This document shows, piece after piece, positions 1-9,847 of a stretch of DNA of 64,000 bases. The notes under the pieces are model-generated. The model ran no database searches. It saw only the letters and a program-made list of their open reading frames with translations, and had not been told where the DNA came from. The stretch comes from Corythucha ciliata (taxonomy: Eukaryota > Arthropoda > Insecta > Hemiptera > Tingidae). The stretch covers positions 46,245,189-46,309,188 of the forward strand of contig CM075938.1 of the NCBI GenBank assembly GCA_038030265.1. The letters are read 5' to 3'. A program made the position numbers and the translations under genes. How positions within the stretch are numbered: the first letter of the stretch is position 1; every line of letters starts with the position of its first letter.

Positions 1-872
1 GCTACCACTTTCTTTTTCAGAAAAATATCGAAAAATAAATTTCACGTAGGTATTTCACACACCTCTTTCCACTTGAAGGGTCAACTAATGACTCTGCAGA
101 AAAACTGAAAACTCTTGAAAAGTGTGGCTCTTCACTCTGCAAACTTTTGTTTGGTGAAACAAAAATACATATTTGTGTGAAAAGTTGAAAAGTTTAAACT
201 TTGCAATTCACTTTTCCACCCACTTTTCAAATTCCATTTGGAGGAACAGAAACTTTGCAGAAGAGTGCCGGGTGAAATAGGGCTTGGAGCGTTTTTTTCA
301 GAAACCGTGCGCGATTTTCACTTGTTTGGACCCCCTCTAACAAACTTAGGGCGGCCGACAATTTCACAATGCCGGCAAGTGAAGGAGTTCTCTCCCGGCC
401 CGTTTTGTCTTACGGTGACAAGATTAGCAAATTCCCTATTATGTACATATATGGAGAAAATGTTTTCCAATAGAAGGTGTGTACGTAGAAAAAGGAGTTA
501 TGGCTCAGTAAAGTTTATAAATAAAGCCGTGGTAGGCTTATTATTTTACAAATTGCTCTGAGGAATTTTGTGTTGAATATCTCTTTAAGTTTTATGAAAT
601 GGTATTAATTGAGTTACAATTCAACATTTTTTTATTTTTCTACATTGGCAGACTAGTTTCGGGGTTACACCCCATTCTCAATACCGTCCAGTCCAATTAC
701 GTCGGCAACAAAAAAGTCGAAATTGGAAGTCATACACGTAAAGAACCCCTCCTTCACATTCCTTCCCCGCCACTTCCTGGTCACCCCCCCCCCCCACAAG
801 CGAAACCACCAGAGCTTCTTGTTAATCCAAGTAAAAATACAAATCACCACGTCAATCACAGGATGAACTGTT
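1..872. other. No gene recognised
   Basis: AT-rich sequence with no convincing exon, domain or repeat. An open frame at 238-561 and a frame on each strand near 600-870 show no family resemblance, and the proline-rich stretch comes from a C-run near 784. Confidence 0.6.
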
Positions 873-937
873 AACCCAACAACCTAAAATGGCACACCTC
901 ATGCCATGTGCCACGTGCCATTTTAGGTTGTTGGGTT
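873..937. repeat. Perfect 23-bp inverted repeat (hairpin)
   Basis: Arms 873-895 and 915-937 are exact reverse complements, beginning AACCCAACAACCTAAAATGG, with a 19-base loop. It could be a tiny fold-back element remnant or a structured RNA; nothing decides between these. Confidence 0.8.
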
Positions 938-1039
938 CGGGGGCCTGTTCTGTATAGTTAACGACAGTTGAAAACAACACTTGGTAGCAACACCAGTTAG
1001 CAATGACGACATGCTGAGATGTTCTGTAAGTAAACAATA

Positions 1040-1178
1040 GGGGGCCTATTCTCTAACAACAAGCAATATTTTTTTCGCCAGCCATGTGTTTATTTCATTC
1101 ATTTGTTTGAAGAAAATCAATGAAATAAACATATGACTTCGAAAAAGCTATTGCTTCGGAGTTAGAGAATAAGCCCCC
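1040..1178. mobile_element. MITE-like inverted-repeat element
   Basis: The left end reads GGGGGCCTATTCTCTAAC and the right end is its near reverse complement (GTTAGAGAATAAGCCCCC). Imperfect complementarity continues inward through a shared TTTATTTCATT block, giving arms of about 55-60 bp around a short centre. There is no coding capacity. Superfamily is not assigned because no clear target duplication was seen. Confidence 0.7.
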
Positions 1179-1592
1179 AGTACTTGAAATGTCGTTATAC
1201 GTCATCACTTAGGATTTGGTGTTGGTATCAAGACAGATAAGAAGAACGAATAAACGATGTGCGGCACATGCGCAATCAGGGTTTCATGACGGTTTCCTAT
1301 GAGGAAGTTTACAAACGTCGTTTCCCTAATCTTCCCAATTTCGGTATCCCTCACCTAATACTAATTAGTTTTTTAAAGTAAGTAAGCTCATTACGACTCA
1401 CTATTTATCAAAGACTGATTGTTTATTTATTGCTGCTGGGGTGGAGCTCTCTAGAACGGTCAAGTTGGCGAAAACTCTACATAAAAAGTAAATGCTTCAC
1501 CGGGCTACACAGCTATGATGATGACAGTTTCACAAATGATTTTATTAACACAAATTCGTGCAAGGCACCAATTACCTATTTTTATCTTGCAG
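1179..1592. other. No gene recognised
   Basis: Nothing supported here apart from the polypyrimidine tract and AG at 1591-1592 that precede the exon candidate downstream. Confidence 0.5.
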
Positions 1593-1835
1593 CTCATGAG
1601 TGCCACAAGACCAATGAAAAAAGTGAAATTGAACCCGGAAGATGTACTGGGTGTAGTCTCATCAGGGAGCCCTGACGCCGCTACGGTGGAGGATCTCGTC
1701 AGGTTTTTGAAGTGCAGAAGGGTGACATTACAGTCAAAATCGAAAGAGTACTTGGTTAGCACGACGAAAAATTTTTTCGAATTTAATTTACCGGTGGATA
1801 TGACGGTCGACGGTGGAAGGTGGCTCCAAGAAAAG
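1593..1835 (+). CDS. Possible exon with SAP-like motif, transposon-type protein
   Basis: A polypyrimidine tract ending in AG at 1591-1592 is followed by CTC and an ATG at 1596. The frame stays open for exactly 80 codons to AAG and then a GT donor at 1836. The product has a helix-extension-helix pattern (EDLVRFLKCRRV followed by a KSKEYLV segment) like a SAP-type nucleic-acid-binding motif. It ends in VDGGRWLQEK, a tail I associate from memory with N-termini of transposon-encoded SWIM/YqaJ-type proteins. No partner exon was found, so this is a lone exon, possibly a captured or dead transposon piece. It lies beside the opposite-strand takeout-like exons. The splice sites and frame are seen; the family is inferred. 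Confidence 0.4.
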
Positions 1836-1907
1836 GTATCGCTTGAGAAAGGAGGATTTGAACGCAGCTGTATCGTCCCCTATGTGACATTCATGAAACA
1901 TTCTTAC

Positions 1908-2223
1908 ATGATATCGTACAGCTTTGAATTTTCCAAATTCCACATTTGACAGTTTTTCAATATTAAATTGAGCCCAACACTATGCGTCCCTTGGCGAATG
2001 GCAAGCTCTTTCAATTCTAAAGGATCTAATGATGGGATTTTGTAAGCCGGGTCTGCTAAATGAAATGTTTTATTTCCTCATGAATACGTATTAATTAATT
2101 TAGACATTCGAGAACATGGTAATTTACCTCTGGCCACAATTTTGATAGCAGGAGCTCCCACTTTGACGGCACATTTCTCAAAGTTGGGGTCATTTCTAGG
2201 ACAGGCGCAACTAATGTAGGATG
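1908..2223 (-). CDS. Takeout/JHBP-like secreted protein, two internal exons (partial)
   Basis: Two minus-strand exons join in frame: 2223-2128 (AG acceptor at 2225-2224, GT donor at 2127-2126) and 2052-1908 (acceptor at 2054-2053, donor GTAAGA from 1907). The first encodes CPRNDPNFEKCAVKVGAPAI. That gives the two cysteines and the acidic spacing of the N-terminal disulfide region of the JHBP/takeout family. The second encodes the family signature KIPSLDPLELKELAIRQG followed by SVGLNLILKN. Members of this family are secreted lipid-carrier proteins of haemolymph and sensory tissue, usually about 240-250 residues. The signal-peptide exon and the C-terminal half of the barrel were not found nearby, so the gene is partial here, or its introns are long or it is a fragment. 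Family assignment is strong; ligand and function are unknown. Confidence 0.82.
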
Positions 2224-2294
2224 CTGAAGGTATAGGAAAGACAAATTCAATAAGAAACGAAGGGGTTGTCTCTCCGCAAAGTCATTTATTTTTT

Positions 2295-2335
2295 ACAGTA
2301 CCGGTTTCGGTCGCTCAGCGACCATTATCAACTGT
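2295..2335 (-). ncRNA. Hammerhead-ribozyme-like motif, altered core
   Basis: Read on the minus strand the segment folds as stem I (ACAG/CTGT), core TTGATAA, a 6-bp stem II (GGTCGC/GCGACC), then GAA and the ACCGGT stem III with A at the cleavage position. The canonical core is CTGANGA; here positions 3 and 8 are both changed (T and A), which would preserve their pairing. As in the related motifs in this window, an extra T sits between the core and stem II. Such motifs are known from Penelope-like retroelements. No element body was recognised around it. Activity is unproven. Confidence 0.5.
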
Positions 2336-2466
2336 TAATAAGCTATCCGAAACCCCGGTGGGTGATACACCTATCCTTTGACCGTAAACTATGACGTCAA
2401 TACGATAAGAAACTGTGAAAATACATAATAAAGCAGAGGTAACTATCAAAACACCCGCCGAGACAC

Positions 2467-2507
2467 ACATACAAAAAGAGACTAGAGGGTAGTCTCTTTT
2501 TGTATGT
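2467..2507. repeat. 17-bp perfect hairpin
   Basis: ACATACAAAAAGAGACT at 2467-2483 is exactly reverse-complemented at 2491-2507 around a 7-base loop. Its role is unknown. Confidence 0.75.
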
Positions 2508-3890
2508 GAGGGAGGTTCCTGGGAAGCTGAGTATTTGCTTATTTCGATTCGAAATAGGAAATACATGACTCACTTATTAGTGCAACCGATTTGAAGAAGT
2601 TTTCAAGAAAATACACAGCTCGATTGACGACTATGAATACGGGCTTTAGGTTCGTCAGCAACACTGCGCTTTGGCACTTTTATCGGGTTTTGCCCTCTAG
2701 CTCCTTTCCAGATCGTATTTACTTTCATTTTTTGTTATTCGTCGTAAGATTACGATATTGGAGGAATAAATTGCACACAAGATGAGGGTTTTTAACTACC
2801 AAGGGGTAGTTCCCCCCATATAAAGGGGGGGAAATATCCCGTCAATCGCGGTATCTGTATGGCATTATAACATTATTTGATGTGATAAAGCGCCCTTAGT
2901 TAACGCTTGCGTTAGTTATTAACACTAGCTCATGGTTGACCCCCTGTCGTTAGAGAGATAACGATATATGGTTGAACGCCGAGTCTGGTTTTTTTTTTTT
3001 TTTTTTTTTTTCAAAGAATAAGTACCTAAACAATAGTGCGTAAAGATTGGGTCTGCGCGGTTGACCTCTCCTGAAACTAACCGAGTTATTTCTCGACTCA
3101 CCCAGGTCCTTTTCGTTCCTTCCATGCCATCGAAACCGAAGGTAAAAGTGAAATTCTTACAGAAAATAGGGGTCAAGGCCAATGGTCACCTGAATGTCAA
3201 GGGCTAGACTGATCTAGGCCTTTTCAGACTGTTTTTCTGTTCTTGGGATGCTCAGACGACCCCCGGTGTTTTCACCCATCGTCTCATGATACCAGTACAT
3301 CCTATTCTCCCGGCTATGCAGAAACCACGCATGAATATTACTCGCATTTTCCCTAGTATTTTGAGCAAATTTTCTAGCTCCAAGTCGGGGCAGAAATAAA
3401 AACGCAAACGCCTAAGAGATAAGACAAATTAGCGTGTTTTTTTCTTTCTTTCTTCATTTTAGGCACCTTTCATTTTGTTTTTTCCTCTACGTTTTGTTTT
3501 GTTCATTCAAACGAGAATTGAAGCTTTTTCTATACGGTAGGAGTGAGCTAGAGGTTTTTACTTCTTATTCATGTAAATTAAAAAAATTTTCGAAAACATA
3601 AAGTGAACAAAATGAACAAAAAAATGCACTCACGCAGTGAACGTGGCTTTGGTGGTGGAATTTTAGCGCCTTCGGTGACAATTCCAAAACACAAAACTAC
3701 GGTAATTAATAAAAAAATCACACCAATTTTTGCGCTAAGACGACTTACAAACGCAGCAGCTTTATCTTGTTCATGTAGTATTTATATCACATACTGAAAT
3801 TCACTGTCGTCGTCCTTGATGAGAAGTCCTTGACTTGGAAGAGAAACGTAAGTTGGATGGTTCCAGAAATTTTCTTTAAACTAAAGACAC
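2508..3890. other. No gene recognised
   Basis: AT-rich sequence with a T-run at about 2991-3012. The minus frame at 2925-3182 depends on that run and shows no family resemblance. The frame at 3603-3797 likewise matches nothing known. Confidence 0.5.
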
Positions 3891-4043
3891 TAAGGCCCAT
3901 TTTCACCAACATAATTGATCTCGTTTAAAGTTGATCGTGATTAGTTGCCAATAGCGACCCATATGAATTCTGATACAAGCGTTTACATTGTAATCGCGAT
4001 TAGTTGTTGATCTTGGTTTAAGAAGTTGGTGAAATCGGGCCTA
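3891..4043. mobile_element. MITE with TAA target duplication
   Basis: The ends GGCCCATTTTCACCAAC and GTTGGTGAAATCGGGCC form terminal inverted repeats. The trinucleotide TAA stands on both sides, as expected for Harbinger-type (TWA) insertion. It is about 150 bp and non-coding. The superfamily is inferred from the duplication length only. Confidence 0.65.
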
Positions 4044-4194
4044 AGTTGTTGCCCAAATTTAAATCACAAACTCGTCACTTAACTTTTGTTGTCTGTACAT
4101 TGGGAAGAGGCACAAATATTTCCTAGGTGACATTCTCCAGTTATTTTAAATTATCATTTACGGCGCCAGACTTGCTCGCACTAGACTCACGCAA

Positions 4195-4694
4195 NNNNNN
4201 NNNNNNNNNNNNNNNNNNNNNNNNNNNNNNNNNNNNNNNNNNNNNNNNNNNNNNNNNNNNNNNNNNNNNNNNNNNNNNNNNNNNNNNNNNNNNNNNNNNN
4301 NNNNNNNNNNNNNNNNNNNNNNNNNNNNNNNNNNNNNNNNNNNNNNNNNNNNNNNNNNNNNNNNNNNNNNNNNNNNNNNNNNNNNNNNNNNNNNNNNNNN
4401 NNNNNNNNNNNNNNNNNNNNNNNNNNNNNNNNNNNNNNNNNNNNNNNNNNNNNNNNNNNNNNNNNNNNNNNNNNNNNNNNNNNNNNNNNNNNNNNNNNNN
4501 NNNNNNNNNNNNNNNNNNNNNNNNNNNNNNNNNNNNNNNNNNNNNNNNNNNNNNNNNNNNNNNNNNNNNNNNNNNNNNNNNNNNNNNNNNNNNNNNNNNN
4601 NNNNNNNNNNNNNNNNNNNNNNNNNNNNNNNNNNNNNNNNNNNNNNNNNNNNNNNNNNNNNNNNNNNNNNNNNNNNNNNNNNNNNNNNNNNNNN
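4195..4694. other. Assembly gap (500 N)
   Basis: A run of exactly 500 N, a conventional scaffold spacer. The true gap length is unknown. It interrupts a minus-strand LINE fragment. Confidence 0.99.
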
Positions 4695-5412
4695 TTTGAT
4701 AGGCCCGGCGCAGCCTACGAGCCCGCGAGGAAAGACCCGCAACCTCGGCATTCCACCACGGAACTATCCCGCCACGTGATTGGTGAACACGCGGGACTGT
4801 ATCGTCAGCGGAGCCCATGACGATGGCCTCCATCGCCTCCACGGCCTCGTCCACGAGCTCCAATCCCGACGCCCCGGAGGAGGGCCCGCGAGGTCGGCCT
4901 CGAAGAGGAGGCGATCCGCCTGGCACCTGTACGCGTCCCATCGGGCACGCCTGAAGTCAAACCGGCCCGATCCCGAACCTCCCACGCCACGGCCACTGAC
5001 ACCTGTGACGATGCCAAATGACACGAGGCAGTGGTCGGCCGAGGCGTCCATGCCCAACTCCCACGAACACAACCGAGGGAGTGGTTGACCACCCAGAAGG
5101 GTTAAGTCAATGTACGACTCCCCCGACGGCCCGCGGAAGGTGGGTCCGCACTCGGACCGGTTCGCGAGCACAAGTCCCCACCCAGACATGAGATCGCGCA
5201 CCTGCGCGCCCCCTCCGGCTTCCCCTCCTCGAGCCCCACGCGAGGTCCCACGCATTAAAATCCCCCCCTATGACCACTGGGATGCCCCTCAGGCATTCCA
5301 GGGCGTTCTCCAGAGCAGCGAAAAACTCCGCACCATCCACCAGGGAGGGGGGCCAGTAGCAGGATATTAGTCCAAGCTGCTGACCCCCCACCGTAACAAT
5401 CACCGCTGCCAC
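4695..5412 (-). pseudogene. LINE endonuclease-region fragment, GC-rich, frameshifted
   Basis: On the minus strand, reading downward from 5412, overlapping frames encode an APE-type endonuclease region. IPVVIGGDFNAWDLAWGS carries the GDFNA motif, YIDLTLL and then ASADHCLVSFGI carry the later D..DH motif, and PWWNAEVAGLSSRARRLRRA is the linker that precedes reverse transcriptase in R1/I-type LINEs. The pieces lie in different frames (for example 5107-5412 versus 4764-5255 versus below 4941), so it is broken. It runs into the assembly gap where RT should begin. The segment is conspicuously GC-rich against AT-rich flanks, which suggests a separate origin from neighbouring DNA. The clade (R1/I/Loa-like) is uncertain. 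Confidence 0.75.
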
Positions 5413-5589
5413 CCAATACGAATTGATACGTTTTTGCCCAACTTAAAGATGGCCGCCTATTCCAGATTAAAGATGGGCCAGGGTGGGGGGGCCTTAAAGA
5501 TGGCCCCGGCTTCAGTCTGAGACGGGAGTTCGCTATCTATGAATAGCGAATACAGGGTTCTGGAGGCCAATTTGCAGTAAAATTTAGAA

Positions 5590-6760
5590 ATTATTTGCTT
5601 AAAAAAAAAATAAAAAGCGTTAATTCAAGGCTAGAAGTGAAACAAATGCGTCTTAAATCGTAAAATAACCCTAAAAGATGGGGTGATACTTGATAAAAAT
5701 TGCAAATTCACATCACCTAAAATTGAGAGAAACCCGAATTCGAGAATAGGAGCGAGAAAGGGTCCTAATTTGTGGTTAAAGATGAGAAAAAAATCCCTAA
5801 TTATCAGATAGCTAAATTGAGAATTACGCTGATTCATGGCCTAGAATTGATAAACTTGGTAATTTGCGGCCGAAATTAAGCAGATGCGCTATAAAGAAAC
5901 GCTGTTAATTTATTCGGCTAAAATATTGAGAAAAGCGCGAATCCATAGCTATATAAAAGTGAAAAAACGGCTGATTTTTGGCTAAAAGTGAATATGTAAT
6001 TGTATTATCTCGATCAACCCGACGACCCAACTTTGTTTTTTGGCCCCGCCTGGTCGCCGAGGGGCGTATTTACATAGGGTGACCAGATGGCGAAGTAGTT
6101 TCAGAGGACGCCTGAAAGCAAGTTAAAAACGACTAATCGTTGATCAGTTTAATATTAAAATTGTTGTTTTCTAGTTTGAATGAATCGAATCCACGAAATT
6201 AGGTTTTGAAAAAGTGAAAGTCCGCAATTATTGGGTAAAGGCACAGAAATGACGAAATTTGGGTTTTGAGTAAACCAAATTCGGAAGTTAGTTTTTTGAA
6301 AAAGACAAATTAATTATTTGAATTAGCCAATTAACCTGCGAAACTGATTTTAGTAATAGTGAACCCCCAAAAATTTGATTTTTAAAAGCTTGAAAATCCG
6401 CGAAAATTGAGGTAGGAAATAACAAAAATGGGCTGAAGTGGATTTTTAAGGTTCCAAATTTGAAACATCTTGTTATGGAAGAGAGAAATTGGAGGTAGAA
6501 AAAGCCAAAATGGCACAATTAGCTTTTCTACCGCTCGTATTCCGCCTTATCTTAATTAGCATTAGCATTAGCAGCAGCATTAGCAGAATCCCAGAAAATT
6601 GGGTTTTCAAGGACCCAAGTCCCTTCAATTGGGATTTATAGGAGCCCAGTCCACAAAATTGGGTTTTGAATGAGGAAACGAATTCGCAAAATTTTGTTTT
6701 TACACAACAAAAATCGGCGAAATGAGGTTTGCAGACTTAAAATGGTGAAATTTAGTTTTG
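5590..6760 (-). repeat. Degenerate ~30-bp tandem repeat tract (minus orientation)
   Basis: The tract is a run of diverged short units that on the plus strand read roughly as GCGGCTAAAATTGAGAAAA plus an AATT-rich spacer. Examples lie around 5790-5900 and 5920-5990. The right part (6180-6700) shifts to AAATTGGGTTTTGAA-like units. The same unit in the opposite orientation occurs near 41.3 kb and 59 kb. No coding frame is convincing. Confidence 0.55.
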
Positions 6761-6940
6761 TAAATAACCAAACGCGCGTGATTGTCCAAATCTCTCCGTC
6801 CAAACATCTTGATGATGGTTTCAAACGCGATCAGATGATTCGGATTTTTCATACGGTGGGTTCCCGGACTATAAATTTAAATTTAAATTTGCTTGAAACC
6901 GTTGAATAGAAGAATCTTTGAAGAAAAAAAAAGCATTAGT

Positions 6941-7107
6941 GGCCCATTAACTGGCAGATAATTTTGACAGATTTGATCGGCCGATGTTTTCAACAGATAT
7001 CGTTTACGATCTAGAGCAAACGACGAGATCGGCTGTCGCCCCTTAACGTACAAAAGTTGTCTGCGATCAATATCTGTTACCCGATCAAATCTGCTCGTTA
7101 GTGGAGG
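6941..7107. mobile_element. Possible MITE
   Basis: The ends share a short imperfect inverted repeat (left CCATTAACTGGCAGAT, right ATCTGCTCGTTAGTGG). Similar phrases (ACTAACGAGC, CAGATAT) recur at 8580-8820, so both may belong to one family. The evidence is weak. Confidence 0.35.
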
Positions 7108-8030
7108 CACATATGTCTGATTTCATTTATCGGTCGGGTTCGAAAGATATTTGAGATCGGTGACAGACATGGAGTTTAAAAAAAAAAAAAGAAGGGAGCG
7201 AAATGCGTTTTCACGCGACATGCTCCGAAAATAGTCATTTTTCTGTACCCAAAAAAGTCTGGGAAGTTGACCATTACCTCTCAGTGACATTCGAAAAATT
7301 TTCTGTACTAGTCCGAAAAATATTTTCCGTCCGGTACGGAAAGTAAATGAATTCGGGTTATAATCTCGTTTAAGGTCTTCTTGAACGAACATACGAGAAG
7401 TCAGTTGGCGGTTTGTCACAGTCCTTCACAACAAAAAACGTGGAATTCCGATTGAGGAAATACATGAGTTTTTAAAGGAAACTTCAATCAATTTTTTTTC
7501 TTACCAAATGGAATGAAACACTGCTGGAATACACATAGATACTTAAGACAGATCCATGAACACCGGCTCTCTCACCTCACTTGTTCCAATTCCACACAAA
7601 GGTTCAATGGTGCTCTTGTCATTGGTCGACTGGTCGGTCGGCCCCCTACTTTTCAGTTTCACGTTACGTCTAGTTACACTGTTTTCAATAATTTTAAAAT
7701 TTCCTTGCCGTCGCGTGGAAAAATTCGTACATCACTCGTATAGGAAGGTGATTTACCTACTCTTTCGACTTATTATTTCTCAATAATAAGTCTTTGTAAT
7801 CGTATCGCAAAAAAATTCTCAGGTAGTAACCCCCTTTCCTAGACTCGTAATGTAATATACTATTTTACTGTAATGTACGTAATGTAATATACTATTTCAC
7901 TTGAGAAATAATAAATTGATATCATTCAGGTCCAAATACTTATAAATGAACTGGAATAAAAGCAGTGTATTGTCCAGGCTGAATCATACATAATAAGTTA
8001 TTAAACACTATGGAACGGACAGATCAGGTT
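7108..8030. other. No gene recognised
   Basis: AT-rich sequence with no supported exon. The overlapping frames near 7510-7790 show no family features. Confidence 0.5.
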
Positions 8031-8570
8031 GCTTATTCTACAACTCTCAAATTTCCGCAACAGAAAATGGAAGGAGGGCGTAGGGAGATACCCTGATGCT
8101 ATGGTTTTTACGATACCTGTAGAATACAACTTCGGGATTTTTACGCTATATTTCAAGGTGGCTAAACTTTACTATAGGTGCCGCAGATTTCCCCCTGCCC
8201 ATTGGACGGGAGGGGTGGAGACTGACGTCACCAACAATCCCGATTGCTCACCCTAGAGCAGCAGAGAAAGTTAATTTTGAAATTGAAGTTTATGAGTTCT
8301 CAAAAATCACAGCTCAATAACAATTAATAATGAACTGGGTCCAGCGCAATGGCGGTTGGGACTGCTCATGACGTAGGTGAAGGACAGTGATCTGCGACAC
8401 CTATAGAAAATTTAGTCACCTTGGCTAGATTGGGAAGTCTCGTAGGAAAAGTAATGACAAAATAATACATGTTTCCGTTATAATCGTAAAAACCATGACA
8501 ACGGGGTACCTCCCTACGCCCTCCTTCCATTTTCCGTTGCTGAAATTTGAGAGTTATATGTAGAATTAGC
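8031..8570. mobile_element. Fold-back element carrying a nested MITE
   Basis: The left arm (8031 to about 8130) and right arm (about 8480-8570) are imperfect reverse complements sharing TCTCAAATTT, AAAATGGAAGGAGGGCGTAG and GGTTTTTACGAT. The centre is occupied by a separate inverted-repeat element at 8154-8423. Non-coding. Confidence 0.7.
8154..8423. mobile_element. MITE, copy 1 of a two-copy family
   Basis: The terminal inverted repeat reads CAAGGTGGCTAAA, then CTATAGGTGCCGCAGA, and is mirrored at 8390-8423. About 270 bp and non-coding. A related copy lies at 10096-10376, sharing both ends and internal phrases such as TTTCCCCCTG, ACTGACGTCACC and GGTCCAGCGCAA/GGGCCAGCGCAA. Confidence 0.72.
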
Positions 8571-8849
8571 CCCCAGATTGTTACGTTAAGGTTTGTCGCC
8601 TGATTCAAAACCGACAGATCTGTCCCACAGATATCTCTCATGAGAAATCGGTAGGTTAGTGGGGGACCACATATCACATCTGACGGATTTGAAATCCCAC
8701 GGATATCGTTCGGCAGATATTTGTAGATCTTTCATCGTTTATTGCCCACTAACGAGCGAATTTTCACCACCAATATCTGTGAAAAACATGAATATGCCGC
8801 AGATACCTGCTCGTGTTTGCCCACCTATTGTTGATGTCTTTATCTATTG

Positions 8850-9455
8850 AAATCAAGGAGCGTCGCACCACTCAGCGGATGAAGGATCGACCGAATCCTC
8901 TCACTGAGAGTGTTGAACATTTAATTGAAATCACAGTATTCGTACCATTTATCGAAGCAATCTTGGAATGAAAGATTCAGCTCTCGAGTCACGGATGTAT
9001 GTTCGAGCTCCGCAGAACATCATACAAATCGGCTTGACGGAACTTGAACCTCAGCTTGATTGCATGCGGGATGAGACACAATTGGGCCCTGAAAATGTGT
9101 TTCAGCGGAGATTTTTTGGAGATTTGTTTTTGTAGAAGGAGAACTGGACAACTTTTTCGGCTTAAGAACAAACAGAAAATTCCGCAGATTTGGCAGAAGA
9201 AACGTTAAATCACTGTGACGAAGAATTTTTCACGACTGTCGCTAGAATTCTGAAAATCCTGACAAGCTTTTCCGCTCAGTGTGCTCCAGCAAAAAGGTCC
9301 TTTTCTACATTGAAGTGCCTCAGAACTTGGCTGAAGAATCGGATGTCCAATGAAGAATGAATCACTTTTCCTTTATGTACGTGAATAGAAGTATTTCTCC
9401 CGAAACCGAAGAAATTTTGCAGCACTTTGCGCAGCGCTATCTTGATTTTTTGTGA
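8850..9455 (+). pseudogene. hAT-type transposase remnant (DUF4371/ZMYM1-like C-terminus)
   Basis: Fragments in more than one plus frame match the C-terminal half of DUF4371-type hAT transposases. First comes a QRMKDRPNPLTESVEHLIEI segment leading into VFVPFIEAILE at 8850-8960. The dimerisation signature KRSFSTLKCLRTWLKNRMSN follows near 9290-9350, then RSISPETEEILQHFAQRYLD near 9385-9448. In-frame stops and at least one frameshift separate the blocks, so it is dead. No terminal repeats were located. It lies on the other side of the vanin-like exons, in what may be that gene's intron. Confidence 0.75.
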
Positions 9456-9847
9456 TTTGATCGCAGAGTTCATGAGAGTCATAATAAAATTTGTTGCGGT
9501 GCTTTACGATAACATTTTTCATTCAATCGAGTTCCGCCAATAACTCACAGTAAATCCTTCTACGAGTTCAGAGCAGTACGCCGCAGGAGGCTTGTGCGTG
9601 TGCCACCCTTTTTTATGCCTTTAAATACTCCCCTGTCTACTACAATTTAAATTCCTGGGTAAACATGCAATCGTGGCAAATCTATCAGTTGTTTTCTTGT
9701 TGTGGGGACCCAACTGTATTTGGGTCCTTCTTGTATCCGAACCATAAAGCTTCGGCAAACTCCGTGGTGCACAGCAAGTGAATTAATGAATGAAGAAACG
9801 TCACATGACAAAGGATGCTAATTAATACAAAGTGGTGAAATACTAAC
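9456..9847. other. No gene recognised
   Basis: No exon of the vanin-like gene could be found here, although its fourth exon would be expected downstream on the minus strand. A small GGACCCAA...TTGGGTCC hairpin lies near 9708-9726. Confidence 0.5.

Noticed and set aside
238..561. 107-codon open frame
   Set aside because: No domain, no splice or promoter support, and composition typical of chance frames in non-coding DNA.
2925..3182. Minus-strand frame with lysine run
   Set aside because: The frame depends on a homopolymer and matches no family.
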